Of a stretch of DNA of 64,000 bases, positions 1 through 9,278 are shown piece after piece. The DNA comes from Brachyspira pilosicoli P43/6/78 (GTDB lineage: Bacteria; Spirochaetota; Brachyspiria; Brachyspirales; Brachyspiraceae). Where the stretch lies: positions 1,054,001-1,118,000 of the forward strand of contig NC_019908.1 of NCBI RefSeq assembly GCF_000325665.1. Direction: 5' to 3'. Positions within the stretch are counted from its first letter, which is position 1, and each line of letters starts with the position of its first letter. The position numbers and the translations under genes were made by a program. The notes below the pieces were generated by a model. It saw nothing but the letters and a program-made list of their open reading frames with translations. It did not search any database and was not told where the DNA came from.

Positions 1-399
1 GGTGATTATATGAACCACTGGCTTGAAATGGGAGATAAATTAGGCGATAAAGCTCCTAGAATCTTCTATGTAAACTGGTTTAGAAAAGATGCTGACGGTA
101 AATGGTTATGGCCTGGATTTGGTGATAACTCAAGAGTATTAAAATGGATGTGTGAAAGAGTTGAAGGTAAAATTGATGCTGTTGACACTCCTATAGGTAA
201 AATGCCTAAAGACGGCGATTTAGACCTTAAAGGTTTAGATATTCCTGAAGCTGATTTCAAAGAGCTTATGAGAGTAGATGTTGAAGCTTGGAAAGATCAA
301 GCTAATCAGATTGAAGCTCATTATGCTAAATTTGGTTCAAGACTTCCAGCTAGACTTAAAAAACAATTAGAAGAATTAAGAGCTAGATTAAGCAAATAA
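1..399 (+). CDS. pckG: Phosphoenolpyruvate carboxykinase (GTP), C-terminal part
   Basis: This is the 3' end of a gene that begins before the window; the frame is open from base 1, so the in-frame ATG at 10 is internal. The 132 visible residues match the C-terminus of GTP-dependent PEP carboxykinase, with the family segment PRIFYVNWFRKDADGKWLWP and then GFGDNSRVLKWM. The enzyme interconverts oxaloacetate and PEP with GTP/GDP in the cytoplasm. In a fermentative anaerobe it may run toward oxaloacetate, which is inference. A strong hairpin terminator follows the stop codon. The identification rests on this conserved block; the catalytic N-terminal part is not visible. Confidence 0.9.
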   Translation, partial: GDYMNHWLEMGDKLGDKAPRIFYVNWFRKDADGKWLWPGFGDNSRVLKWMCERVEGKIDAVDTPIGKMPKDGDLDLKGLDIPEADFKELMRVDVEAWKDQANQIEAHYAKFGSRLPARLKKQLEELRARLSK

Positions 400-427
400 T
401 TTAGTTAATAATTTTTCTTAGAAATAT

Positions 428-467
428 AGCCAATAGTTTAATTTAATATTAAGCTATTGGCTTTTTT
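428..467 (+). terminator. Rho-independent terminator of pckG
   Basis: The arms AGCCAATAG (428-436) and CTATTGGCT (454-462) pair perfectly. The stem extends inward by five more pairs, one of them a wobble, and a run of T follows on the + strand. Confidence 0.9.
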
Positions 468-470
468 AGT

Positions 471-513
471 ATATATAAAAATAGGCTCGAATTTATTATT
501 AAAATCCAAGCCT
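471..513 (-). terminator. Rho-independent terminator of the oppA-like gene
   Basis: On the minus strand a 12-pair stem (arms 502-513 and 483-494, including two G-T pairs) is followed by a T-rich tract at 482-471. It lies just past the stop codon of the binding-protein gene. Together with the pckG terminator it separates two convergent genes. Confidence 0.85.
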
Positions 514-537
514 AATATCATTTACAAATTATTAAAA

Positions 538-2145
538 CTATTCTAAATAACAGTGATGGAATCTGTGGAAACCCAAAGAGTCATAATATACACCTTTAAG
601 TTTTGGAGATACTAAAAGAGGTTCTGTATAGAAATATATTGGTATTATAGCCTCCTCTTTCATGAGCATCTCTTCTGCCTTATGCATAGTCTCCATTCTA
701 AACTTTTGGTCTCCTGAAAGCATAACTTCATTTATCATATCATCATAAGCTTTATTGCTGTAAACACTATAATTGTTTGGAGAATAACTAACACATAAAG
801 TCATAAAGTTAATAGGATCATTAAAGTCTCCATTCCACCCTCCCCTAGCCATTTCTATATTTCTATCATATCTAGTTTGTAAAAATACAGCCCACTCTTC
901 TTGGGTTAAACTAACATCAATACCTAAATTTTCTTTCCACATCTGCTGAACAGCTTCAAATATTTTTACATGAAGTCCAGGGTCTGCCTTAAACTCCATA
1001 ACAGGAAAACCTTCACCATTAGGATATCCAGCCTCAGCCATTAACCTTTTAGCTTCTTCTACATTAGATTTATATGCTTCTTTGCTTACATCTATATATT
1101 CACCGCCATTTTCTCTAAAATCACCTTCATAATCTGATATGCCATAAGGAACTAAAGCACCAGCAGGTTTTTCTCCGCCTCTTGTTATTTGCTCAACTAT
1201 ATAGTTTCTGTCAATTGCAAGAGATAATGCTCTTCTTACTCTTACATCTTTCAATATATCATTTGTTAAATTCAAACAATAGTAATATGATGATATTCTA
1301 GGTTTAATTACTATAAGTCCTTCATCATTTAATGTTTGTATATCTTGTCTAGGAAATGACCTAGCAAAATGCAAACTTCCTGCTTTGACACCAGCTACAG
1401 AAGCAGTCTCATTTTCCATAAGAACAAATGTTATTTTATCAGGTATAATAGTATCTATATTCCAATAGTTTGTATTTTTTACCATTATAAGGCTTTCATC
1501 TCTATTTCTCTCTACAAGCTTAAAAGCTCCATTTCCTATATAACTTTCTGCATTTAAAGTCCATTGGTCACCATATTTTTCAATAATATCTTTTCTTAAA
1601 GGATAGAAAGTAGGAAAACTTAAAAGCTCTAAAAAATATGCAGCAGGTGCTTCTAATTGAACTTCTAATGTAAAATCATCTATTGCTTTTACTCCTAAAC
1701 TTTCTTTTGGCATATTTCCAGCTGTTATAGCTTTTGCATTTTTTACAGGTTCATGTTGATATCCATACTGGCTTCCTGTTGCAGGGTCTACTACTCTCTG
1801 CCAAGAATAAACAAAATCATTTGCTGTAACTATTTTACCATCAGTCCATTTTGCATTCGTTCTAAGTTTAAATGTATATATAAGTCCGTCATCACTTACT
1901 TCCCAGCTTTCTGCAACTCCTGGTATCAATTTACCATTATCATCTTTTTCTACTAATCCCTCAAATGTATGAGTTAAATAAAATACTGCATCTGATGTTA
2001 CATTTATACTAGGGTCTATAGTGTTTGGTTCAGGACCAGTGTTTATAAATATCGATATTCCTTCTTCTTTCTTATTACCGTTTGAACATGATATAACAAA
2101 TAAAAAGATAAAAAAAGATATGATTATTTTATTTAGTTTTGCCAT
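538..2145 (-). CDS. oppA: Peptide ABC transporter substrate-binding lipoprotein (OppA-like)
   Basis: This is a family 5 extracellular solute-binding protein of about 535 residues, which captures peptides outside the cell for an ABC importer. The N-terminus is a lipoprotein signal with lipobox VISC. Family landmarks include GPEPNTIDPS near the start, LRTNAKWTDGKIVTANDF, GNGAFKLVERN and VRRALSLAIDRNYIV. The start was set at 2145 because AGGAGG (2150-2155 on the complement) sits 4 bases upstream; the longer frame from 2163 would translate the ribosome binding site. No permease or ATPase gene is adjacent, so it is an orphan binding protein here. Peptide specificity (Opp versus Dpp) is inferred only from family resemblance. 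Confidence 0.88.
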   Translation of the reverse strand: MAKLNKIIISFFIFLFVISCSNGNKKEEGISIFINTGPEPNTIDPSINVTSDAVFYLTHTFEGLVEKDDNGKLIPGVAESWEVSDDGLIYTFKLRTNAKWTDGKIVTANDFVYSWQRVVDPATGSQYGYQHEPVKNAKAITAGNMPKESLGVKAIDDFTLEVQLEAPAAYFLELLSFPTFYPLRKDIIEKYGDQWTLNAESYIGNGAFKLVERNRDESLIMVKNTNYWNIDTIIPDKITFVLMENETASVAGVKAGSLHFARSFPRQDIQTLNDEGLIVIKPRISSYYYCLNLTNDILKDVRVRRALSLAIDRNYIVEQITRGGEKPAGALVPYGISDYEGDFRENGGEYIDVSKEAYKSNVEEAKRLMAEAGYPNGEGFPVMEFKADPGLHVKIFEAVQQMWKENLGIDVSLTQEEWAVFLQTRYDRNIEMARGGWNGDFNDPINFMTLCVSYSPNNYSVYSNKAYDDMINEVMLSGDQKFRMETMHKAEEMLMKEEAIIPIYFYTEPLLVSPKLKGVYYDSLGFHRFHHCYLE

Positions 2146-2201
2146 ATTTCCTCCTAACATCAATTAAACAAAAAATAACTTTGTAAAGTATTATTATAAA
2201 C

Positions 2202-2230
2202 AGTATACACTTTATATATATTAAAGTCAA
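2202..2230 (-). promoter_or_regulatory. Promoter of the oppA-like gene
   Basis: On the minus strand TTGACT (2230-2225) and TATACT (2207-2202) are separated by 17 bases. They lie about 60 bases upstream of the chosen start, a good match to a housekeeping sigma promoter. Confidence 0.7.
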
Positions 2231-2414
2231 TTTAATATCAGTAATAAGTTTTTTATTATATTAAAAACTATATTTATTTAATTTTTATATATAATAAAAA
2301 AATTCAAAAATATTATTTACAAATAAAAAATAATTGATATCATAATAATACCTAAATGAGTAACTATTAATGTTTATCATGAAGGAATATTTTAAGTTTT
2401 ATATTATCTAATTT

Positions 2415-2666
2415 ATGGAAAATAATAGAATTGCTGTTATAGGTATAATAATTGAAAATACTAATAATGTTTCAAAGGTAAATGAAGTTTTGCATGAATA
2501 CAGCGACTTTATTATAGGAAGAATGGGAATTCCTTATAGAGAAGAGAATATAAATATAATCAGCATAGTCTTAAATGCTCCTAATGATAAAATTAATAGT
2601 TTGACTGGTAAACTAGGTATGCTTGAAGGTGTTTCTGCAAAAGCACTTTATGCAAACAAAAAATAA
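2415..2666 (+). CDS. TM1266-family iron-only hydrogenase system regulator
   Basis: This 83-residue protein matches the TM1266 family of small ACT-like proteins found beside [FeFe]-hydrogenase maturation genes. Visible family features are the first strand RIAVIGIIIEN, the segment FIIGRMGIPYREENINIISI and the end LGMLEGVSAKAL. The family is called a putative regulator of the hydrogenase system on the basis of context; a DNA-binding mechanism is not established. It lies 30 bases upstream of hydG on the same strand, which supports both the call and an operon. No clear Shine-Dalgarno sequence precedes the ATG. Confidence 0.85.
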   Translation: MENNRIAVIGIIIENTNNVSKVNEVLHEYSDFIIGRMGIPYREENINIISIVLNAPNDKINSLTGKLGMLEGVSAKALYANKK

Positions 2667-2696
2667 TAAGCAGTTTAATTATTAGGAGTTTATATT

Positions 2697-4121
2697 ATGT
2701 CTTCTGAAACTTTATTTAAGTACGATTCAAAATCAAAAAATGCAAACGAATTTATTAACGATGAAGAAATATTAAAAACAATATCTCAAGTTGAAAGCGG
2801 TAATTACAATATAAGAGATATACTAAACAAAGCTAATGAAATGAAAGGGCTTGAACCTAACGAAGCATTGGCTTTACTTCTTTGCGATGACAAGAAAATA
2901 GAAAATGAAATGTTTGAAATAGCAAAGAAAATAAAATTAGAAATATATGGAAAGAGAATTGTATTATTTGCTCCGCTTTATTTATCAAATTATTGTATTA
3001 ATGGATGCGTTTACTGTCCTTATCATGCTAAAAACAAACATATAGCAAGAAAGCAATTAACTCAAGATGAGATTAGAGCAGAAGTGATAGCATTGCAGGA
3101 TATGGGACATAAAAGGCTTGCATTAGAAACAGGAGAAGACCCAGACTATGCAAGCATGGAATATTTACTTGAATCAATAAAAACAATATACAGCATTAAA
3201 CATAAAAACGGTGCAATTAGAAGAGTTAATGTTAATATTGCTGCTACTACAGTAGAAAATTACAGAAAATTAAAAGATGCCGGCATTGGTACTTATGTAT
3301 TATTTCAAGAAACTTATCATAAACCAACCTATGAGAAAGTTCACCCAAGCGGTCCTAAAAGCAATTATGAATATCATACCGAAGCAATGGACAGAGCTAT
3401 GGAAGGCGGTATTGATGATGTTGGTATAGGAGTATTATTTGGGCTTTACAATTATAAATATGACTTTACTGCTATGCTTTATCATGCCAAACATTTAGAA
3501 GAGACTTTCGGGTGCGGACCTCATACAATAAGTGTTCCGAGAATAAGACCTGCTGATGATGTTGATGTGAAGAGCTTCCCTAATGCTATAACAGACAGTT
3601 TATTCAAAAAGATTGTTGCTGTTTTAAGAATTGCTGTTCCTTATACTGGAATAATAGTTTCTACAAGAGAAAGCCAAAAATCAAGAGAGGAAGCTTTAGA
3701 AGTTGGAGTTTCACAGATAAGCGGAGGCTCAAGAACAAGTGTGGGCGGATATGTTGAAGAGGAAGAAGAGAACTCTAAACAATTTGAAATTTCTGACAAC
3801 CGTTCACTTGATGATATTATAAAATGGCTTTGTGATATAGATTATCTTCCAAGTTTTTGTACAGCTTGTTATAGAGAAGGGAGGACTGGCGACAGGTTTA
3901 TGTCATTTGCTAAAAGCGGACAAATAAAAAATTTCTGTCAGGCTAATGCTATAATAACTTTGAAAGAATATGAGAATGATTATGCCAAAGAAGAAACTAA
4001 AAAATCAATAGACAAAGTTATGAATAATGAAATAGAACGTATACCTAATGAAAAAGTTAAAGCTAAATTGGCAGAAGCTTTAAAAGGAATAGACGAAGGA
4101 AGGAGAGATTTTAAGTTTTAA
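2697..4121 (+). CDS. hydG: [FeFe]-hydrogenase H-cluster radical SAM maturase HydG
   Basis: HydG cleaves tyrosine to p-cresol and supplies CO and cyanide as an iron complex for the H-cluster of [FeFe] hydrogenase. The radical SAM motif CX3CX2C is at C100, C104 and C107 (CINGCVYC). The HydG-specific C-terminal cluster motif CX2CX22C is at C388, C391 and C414. The length of 474 residues fits the family. The start at 2697 has TAGGAG about 8 bases upstream. It follows the TM1266-like gene closely, but about 400 bases of mostly repeat sequence separate it from hydF, so hydF may need its own promoter. No hydrogenase structural gene is in the window. Confidence 0.96.
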   Translation: MSSETLFKYDSKSKNANEFINDEEILKTISQVESGNYNIRDILNKANEMKGLEPNEALALLLCDDKKIENEMFEIAKKIKLEIYGKRIVLFAPLYLSNYCINGCVYCPYHAKNKHIARKQLTQDEIRAEVIALQDMGHKRLALETGEDPDYASMEYLLESIKTIYSIKHKNGAIRRVNVNIAATTVENYRKLKDAGIGTYVLFQETYHKPTYEKVHPSGPKSNYEYHTEAMDRAMEGGIDDVGIGVLFGLYNYKYDFTAMLYHAKHLEETFGCGPHTISVPRIRPADDVDVKSFPNAITDSLFKKIVAVLRIAVPYTGIIVSTRESQKSREEALEVGVSQISGGSRTSVGGYVEEEEENSKQFEISDNRSLDDIIKWLCDIDYLPSFCTACYREGRTGDRFMSFAKSGQIKNFCQANAIITLKEYENDYAKEETKKSIDKVMNNEIERIPNEKVKAKLAEALKGIDEGRRDFKF

Positions 4122-4204
4122 TTTAGGATTATTCTTTTATGATTGATTTAGTTTTTTTATTATACTGGAGTAAATATATTTTGTAAAAAATATATTTCTT
4201 AAAT

Positions 4205-4490
4205 TTAAAATAATTTGCAGGGCTTTGCCCACCTGCGAAGCGTGCCCTTAGGGTAGCACCACACTTCTTTTGCGACCAAAGGGAGTCCTTCAGGGCGACC
4301 GAAGGAAGTGCCGGAGGCGTAACCCAAAGAAGCAAAAGGGCTATGTTTTAGCTTAAATTAATAATTTATATTACATGTAAAACAAAATTAATATGATTTA
4401 TTACTAATTTTATACTTGCACTTTTTGGTTCTTTTTGCTGCGGAAAAAGAACAACAAAAAAATTACAAACTTAAAAAATTTTTATATATT
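4205..4490. repeat. GC-rich intergenic repeat, copy 1 (between hydG and hydF)
   Basis: The 407-base gap between hydG and hydF holds a GC-rich patch (about 4217-4340) that stands out from its AT-rich surroundings. It contains GCAGGGCTTTGCCC, also seen inverted in the copy near 32.3 kb. Further on lies ACTTGCACTTTTTGGTTC and a perfect 9-bp hairpin, GTTCTTTTT (4428-4436) with AAAAAGAAC (4444-4452). The end (about 4461-4480) carries the ACAAACTTAAAAA-type arm seen at other copies. A 68-codon minus-strand frame over the patch is not considered a gene. Confidence 0.75.
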
Positions 4491-4528
4491 AAAAAGCATA
4501 AATTAATTTATTTATAATAGGAAAAAAT

Positions 4529-5707
4529 ATGAATGATACACCAAATTCAAATAGAACTCATATTGCAATATTTGGAAGAAGAAATGTAGGTAAATCAAGC
4601 ATCATCAATGCAATTGCAAATCAAGATGTTGCAATAGTTTCTGATACTGCAGGGACAACTACCGACCCTGTTAAAAAAGCTATAGAAATAAACAAAATAG
4701 GAGCATGCACTATTGTTGATACTGCGGGCTTTGATGATGAGGGGGAACTTGGTGAACTAAGAATAAAGAGAACTAAAAAAATAATGGAGGCAGCTGATAT
4801 TGCTTTGCTTGTTTTTGATGCTAATTTTAATGATTATTTACTTGAGTTAAAATGGAAAAATGAACTAACAAGTTTAGAGATACCTGTTGTAGCAGTTTTA
4901 AACAAAATAGATTTAAATAATAATTATAAACAAGCAGAACAAAATATAAAAGACATATTTGATATAAAAACTGTCTCAATAAGTGCTAGTAACAAAATTA
5001 ATATAGATTTGTTAATTGACACTATAAAATTAACAATCCCAAAAACAGAAGAAATAAGTATAACAGGACATCTAATAAAAGAAGATGATATAGTAATGCT
5101 CGTTATGCCTCAGGATATTCAAGCTCCTAAAGGTAGACTCATTCTTCCGCAGGTTCAAACTATAAGAGATATTTTAGACAATAAAGCTATAATTATTGCT
5201 TCTACATTTGATAAATTTGAAAATGCATTAAAAGCATTAAGCAAATCTCCTAAAGTTATAATAACAGATTCTCAAGTATTCAAAGAAGTAGAAAGATTGA
5301 AACCAAAAGAGAGTTTACTTACTTCTTTTTCAGTTCTTTTTGCCCGTTACAAAGGAAATGAAGAAGTATACAAAAGAGGTGCTGAGTTTATAGATAAATT
5401 AAATAAAAATAGCAAACTATTAATAGCAGAAAGCTGTACTCATATACCTCTTGAAGGAGATATAGGCAGAGTAAAAATTCCTAATCTGTTAAAAAAGAAA
5501 TTCGGTTTTGATTTTGATATAGATTATGTGGCAGGAAATGATTTTCCAGATGATTTATCAAAATATGATTTGGTGATACACTGCGGAGGGTGCATGGGTA
5601 CTAGAAAACATATTTTAAATAGAATAAGAATATGCGAAGAGCAGAATGTACCTATCACTAATTATGGTATGACTATAGCGAAAATTAATGGCGTTCAATA
5701 TATATAA
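4529..5707 (+). CDS. hydF: [FeFe]-hydrogenase maturation GTPase HydF
   Basis: HydF is the scaffold on which the two-iron subcluster of the H-cluster is assembled before transfer to the hydrogenase. The N-terminal GTPase domain has Walker A GRRNVGKS (residues 16-23), the switch DTAGTTTDPV, DTAGF and NKID. The C-terminal domain has iron-sulfur ligands in the order C303-T-H305 and, 45 residues later, H351-C352-G-G-C355, matching the family CxHx(44-53)HCxxC pattern. Its 392 residues are typical. AGGA precedes the ATG at 4529, and hydE starts 23 bases after the stop codon. Confidence 0.96.
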   Translation: MNDTPNSNRTHIAIFGRRNVGKSSIINAIANQDVAIVSDTAGTTTDPVKKAIEINKIGACTIVDTAGFDDEGELGELRIKRTKKIMEAADIALLVFDANFNDYLLELKWKNELTSLEIPVVAVLNKIDLNNNYKQAEQNIKDIFDIKTVSISASNKINIDLLIDTIKLTIPKTEEISITGHLIKEDDIVMLVMPQDIQAPKGRLILPQVQTIRDILDNKAIIIASTFDKFENALKALSKSPKVIITDSQVFKEVERLKPKESLLTSFSVLFARYKGNEEVYKRGAEFIDKLNKNSKLLIAESCTHIPLEGDIGRVKIPNLLKKKFGFDFDIDYVAGNDFPDDLSKYDLVIHCGGCMGTRKHILNRIRICEEQNVPITNYGMTIAKINGVQYI

Positions 5708-5730
5708 TAATTTTAAGAGGAAATATAAAC

Positions 5731-6852
5731 TTGATTAATATAAATAAAGCAAAAGATATTATTAACAAAATAGAAAAAAAAGAAAAAATATCAAGAAAAG
5801 ATGCTTTTACTCTTCTCTCTTCTTTTGAATATGACAATAATATCAATATCAAAAATTTAAATAATGAAGAAAAAGAAGAAGTAAAAAAATTAAAAGAATA
5901 TTTGAGAATTAAGGCAAGAGAGAAAGCTGACAGAGTATTTGGCAAATATGTTTTTATGCGTGGGCTTATAGAGTTTACTAATTATTGTAAGAATGACTGT
6001 ATATACTGCGGAATAAAAAAGAGCAACAAAAATTCTGAACGCTATAGACTAAGCAAAGAAGATATTTTATCATGCTGTGAACTTGGTTATGAAATAGGCT
6101 TTAGAACTTTTGTATTACAAGGCGGAGAAGACCCTTATTATAATATAAATATAATGTCTAATATAGTTGATGCAATAAAAACTAAGTTTCCTGACTCTGC
6201 TTTAACATTATCAATAGGAGAAAAAGAAAAAGAGTATTATAAAGTCTTAAAAGAAAAAGGAGCTAACAGATTTTTACTTAGACATGAAACAGCTGACAAT
6301 ATACACTACTCAAAACTTCACCCTAAAAATATGAGTTTAGATAATAGAAAAGAATGCTTAAGAACTTTAAAAAAATTAGGATATCAAACAGGAACAGGCA
6401 TAATGGTTGGAAGTCCTTATCAAACTTTAGAAAATATCGCTGATGATTTAATGTTTATGCAAGAGATTAATCCTGAAATGATAGGTATAGGGCCTTTTCT
6501 TCCTCATAAAGACACGCCATTTGCCAAAGAAAAAAAAGGAGAGTTGGAATTAACTTTAATACTCATAGCAATACTTCGTTTAGTTTTTCCATTAGCACTG
6601 ATACCAGCTACTACTGCTTTAGGAACTATTAAAGAAGGAGGAAGAGAGCTTGGAATACTTTATGGAGCTAATGTTGTTATGCCTAATTTATCTCCTCTTG
6701 ATGTGAGAAAAAAATATTCGCTTTATAACAATAAAATATCAACAGGTACAGAATCAGCTGAAGGTGTTGAAAGCCTTAGAAAAAATATGTTAGACATAGG
6801 CTATATACTCACAGGAGAAAGAGGAGATTTTGACATCAATAGAGCCAAATAG
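5731..6852 (+). CDS. hydE: [FeFe]-hydrogenase H-cluster radical SAM maturase HydE
   Basis: HydE is the second radical SAM maturase; it acts with HydG and HydF to build the dithiolate-bridged diiron unit of the H-cluster. The SAM-cluster motif CX3CX2C is at C86, C90 and C93 (CKNDCIYC), followed by the family segments VLQGGEDPYY and IGIGPFLPHKDTPF. The 373 residues include a charged N-terminal helix somewhat longer than in many relatives. The start is a TTG at 5731 with AGAGG about 10 bases upstream; no better ATG precedes the conserved region. It is co-directional with hydF and probably co-transcribed. Confidence 0.95.
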   Translation: MININKAKDIINKIEKKEKISRKDAFTLLSSFEYDNNINIKNLNNEEKEEVKKLKEYLRIKAREKADRVFGKYVFMRGLIEFTNYCKNDCIYCGIKKSNKNSERYRLSKEDILSCCELGYEIGFRTFVLQGGEDPYYNINIMSNIVDAIKTKFPDSALTLSIGEKEKEYYKVLKEKGANRFLLRHETADNIHYSKLHPKNMSLDNRKECLRTLKKLGYQTGTGIMVGSPYQTLENIADDLMFMQEINPEMIGIGPFLPHKDTPFAKEKKGELELTLILIAILRLVFPLALIPATTALGTIKEGGRELGILYGANVVMPNLSPLDVRKKYSLYNNKISTGTESAEGVESLRKNMLDIGYILTGERGDFDINRAK

Positions 6853-6901
6853 TTTTTATAATTTTCATTGTAGTAATTAATTATATATTTTAAAAGTTAA
6901 A

Positions 6902-7243
6902 TTAAAAATCCAAATTAAATCTATCATTTATTAATGGTATAATATTTATAACAGGCTCTTCATATGGGTGAACTTCTTTTATCACTTTTACAGCATTTTC
7001 AACATTATTTATATCTGTAGCAAACTCTATCTTGTCTTCACTAGCCTTTGATAATTTATTAACTTCTCCATCAAAAGGATTAGCATTTTTTAAAGGCCTC
7101 CAATAACCAGTTACTTTTGTTACAGACATTACATTATCATAATTTCCAACTCCCAAAACGCCTATATCATTTAATGCCTCTCTTAATTTATCTCTATATT
7201 CTTCAGGTATATATACTTCAATTTTTACTTTTTTAAAGTCCAT
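6902..7243 (-). CDS. YqfO-like protein (NIF3/CutA-type fold)
   Basis: This 113-residue protein resembles the stand-alone form of the domain inserted in YqfO/NIF3 proteins (COG3323). Visible hallmarks are VKIEVYIPEEYRDKLREALN, the glycine-rich turn GVLGVGNYDNV and the terminal VIKEVHPYEEPVINIIPL. The biochemical role is not settled for the family; a CutA-like trimeric fold is expected. AGGAG precedes the ATG at 7243. It lies 22 bases downstream of the GNAT gene on the same strand, suggesting a two-gene operon. Confidence 0.75.
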   Translation of the reverse strand: MDFKKVKIEVYIPEEYRDKLREALNDIGVLGVGNYDNVMSVTKVTGYWRPLKNANPFDGEVNKLSKASEDKIEFATDINNVENAVKVIKEVHPYEEPVINIIPLINDRFNLDF

Positions 7244-7265
7244 TATATGCTCCTTATTTAATTAA

Positions 7266-7748
7266 TCATAAATCTATATAATAAAGAACTATATCCTCAT
7301 ACTCATTATTTTTATTAAGATAGCCTTTTTTTACAATACCTATTTCATTAAAGCCTATTTTTTTATATAACCTATGAGCAGCTTCATTAGACAATACAAC
7401 AGCATTAAACTGAAGTATTTTATAACCCAATTTAGCACCCTGTTTAATACAATCTCTTACTAATGCCTCCCCTATTCCTTTACCTCGAATATTTTTATCT
7501 ACAGCATAAGAAGCATTACATATATGTCCGCACCTTCCTATATTATTAGGGTGAAGTATATAAACACCATAAACTTTTTCTTCTTCTATCGCTAATCCAG
7601 TATAATCTTGAGAAGAAAAATATTTATCTGCTTCTTCTAAATCTTTTAAAACATCTATTTGAGGAAAATAAATACCATCTTCTATAATATTATTCCATAT
7701 ATTCATAGCCTCTTCAAGATATTTTTTATTATATTTTATTATTTCCAT
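7266..7748 (-). CDS. GNAT family N-acetyltransferase
   Basis: This 160-residue protein has the GNAT fold signature. The acetyl-CoA-binding motif A appears as YAVDKNIRGKGIGEALVRDC (R/Q-x-x-G-x-G/A pattern), and FNAVVLSNEAAHRLYKKIGF forms the following helix and strand. Such enzymes transfer an acetyl group from acetyl-CoA to an amine of a small molecule or protein; the substrate cannot be told. The start at 7748 has AAGGAG at suitable spacing. It is probably co-transcribed with the YqfO-like gene and divergent from the MATE gene. Confidence 0.85.
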   Translation of the reverse strand: MEIIKYNKKYLEEAMNIWNNIIEDGIYFPQIDVLKDLEEADKYFSSQDYTGLAIEEEKVYGVYILHPNNIGRCGHICNASYAVDKNIRGKGIGEALVRDCIKQGAKLGYKILQFNAVVLSNEAAHRLYKKIGFNEIGIVKKGYLNKNNEYEDIVLYYIDL

Positions 7749-7787
7749 ATTATCTCCTTTATATTATTATATATTATATATACACTA

Positions 7788-7815
7788 TTGACAAATAAAC
7801 AAAAATATTTATACT
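7788..7815 (+). promoter_or_regulatory. Promoter of the MATE transporter gene
   Basis: TTGACA (7788-7793) and TATACT (7810-7815) are separated by 16 bases, a near-consensus promoter. It predicts a leader of about 50 bases before the ATG at 7875. Confidence 0.75.
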
Positions 7816-7874
7816 TGGTATCAGTCTGAAAACGTACTTCTAATTTTTTTATTTTAAATAAATAGACATACAAA

Positions 7875-9215
7875 ATGGAACTTAATAATAAAACTTTAAT
7901 AGAAAATAGCAGTATAAAACTATTTTTTAAATTCGCTATACCTAGTATTTTGGGTATGATTATGGGAAGTGCTGCAGTATTTGTAGACGGTTTTTTTGTG
8001 GCGCATTTTATTTCTGCTAATGCATTTACTGCAATTAATATAGTTTGGCCAATCACTGCTTTATCATTTGGTATTTATGTAATGCTTACAATAGGCTCTA
8101 TTGCTCTCGCTGGTAAATGCATAGGAGAAAACAATATAAGAAGAGCAAATTTAATATTTACTCAAACTTTAATAGTAGTTCTTACAATAGCAACTTTGCC
8201 TCTTATAATAGCATATATATTTAGAACTAGTTTACTTCCATTATTTGGAGCTCATGGAGAGATATATCAATTATCATTAGATTATATTGAGGGAGTATTA
8301 TTTGCCACATTTTTTTGGGGTATTGCTTATGTACTTAGCCAATTTGTAAGGCTTAATGGTTCTCCTAAGTTTGCTTCTTTAATGTTTATAATATCTTCTA
8401 TAGCAAATATGATATTAGACCCTATTTTTATCGTGGTTTTTAAGTTAGGAATTTCCGGGGCTGCTTGGGCTACTGCAATATCTCAAATGATTGCATTTAT
8501 TATGGGGCTATTATATTTCTTTAAGCCAAATTGCAAATTAAAAATTATAAAAGTTTATGGAGGCTGGATTTATATATTAAAAGCATCATTCAATGGATTT
8601 TCAGAGTTTTTAAGCAATCTCTCTTCAGGACTTATACCTTGGCTATTTAACATTACAGCATATAATATTTCTGGTAATAACGGTATACTTGTTTATTCAG
8701 TTGCTAATTATGCTATAATGTTTTTTATAATGCTAGCATATTCTATTGGTGAAGCATTAGAGCCATTAGTAAGCGTTTCATACGGTGCCAAAAACAAAAA
8801 TAGAATGAAAGATTTTCTCAAAATATCAATATTCTTAATTTCTATTATATCAATATTAATATCAATTGTATTATTAATAAATCCAAGTTCACTAGTAAAA
8901 ATGCTTTTACAAGATATTGATGTAAAAACATTTGAAGAGGCTAATTTTTTTGTAAGAGCATCAATACCCACTTTTATAGGTGTAGGAATAAATATTATAA
9001 TGAGTGCCTACTACACATCTGTACAAAAGGCAGGAGCTTCAGCAATAGTTGCAGCCTTAAGAAGCACAATACTTCCAATAGCTTTAGTATTAACTTTACC
9101 TAACATAATAGGATTTCTTGGTTTAATTTTAGTTCTTCCTATAAGCGAAGTATCAACCTTAATTGTTTCTGCCCTACTATACAAAAAAAGAAAACCAGAT
9201 GTTTTAATTAGTTAG
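7875..9215 (+). CDS. MATE family efflux transporter
   Basis: This 446-residue integral membrane protein has about 12 hydrophobic segments in two similar halves, as in MATE exporters. The first half starts with FAIPSILGMIMGSAAVFVDG, the usual MATE opening, and the middle has FVRLNGSPKFASLMFIISSI. These proteins export drugs or metabolites in exchange for sodium or protons. The second-half motif SIGEALEPLVSVSYGAKN is also typical. No clear ribosome binding site is seen before the ATG, although a strong promoter lies upstream. The natural substrate is unknown. Confidence 0.9.
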   Translation: MELNNKTLIENSSIKLFFKFAIPSILGMIMGSAAVFVDGFFVAHFISANAFTAINIVWPITALSFGIYVMLTIGSIALAGKCIGENNIRRANLIFTQTLIVVLTIATLPLIIAYIFRTSLLPLFGAHGEIYQLSLDYIEGVLFATFFWGIAYVLSQFVRLNGSPKFASLMFIISSIANMILDPIFIVVFKLGISGAAWATAISQMIAFIMGLLYFFKPNCKLKIIKVYGGWIYILKASFNGFSEFLSNLSSGLIPWLFNITAYNISGNNGILVYSVANYAIMFFIMLAYSIGEALEPLVSVSYGAKNKNRMKDFLKISIFLISIISILISIVLLINPSSLVKMLLQDIDVKTFEEANFFVRASIPTFIGVGINIIMSAYYTSVQKAGASAIVAALRSTILPIALVLTLPNIIGFLGLILVLPISEVSTLIVSALLYKKRKPDVLIS

Positions 9216-9278
9216 ATAATATTTAAAAACTCTTTTAAACTATAAAAAATATTATTTATTTTAATTTTATATATACTG

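Noticed and set aside
483-513. tRNA-like arms near GGCTCGAATTT
   Set aside because: It contains a TCGAA stretch, but the rest does not fold as a tRNA; it is the oppA terminator hairpin.
4129-4335. 68-codon minus-strand frame over the GC-rich patch after hydG
   Set aside because: It lies on a repeat element, has no ribosome binding site, has low-complexity content and shares sequence with non-coding copies elsewhere.
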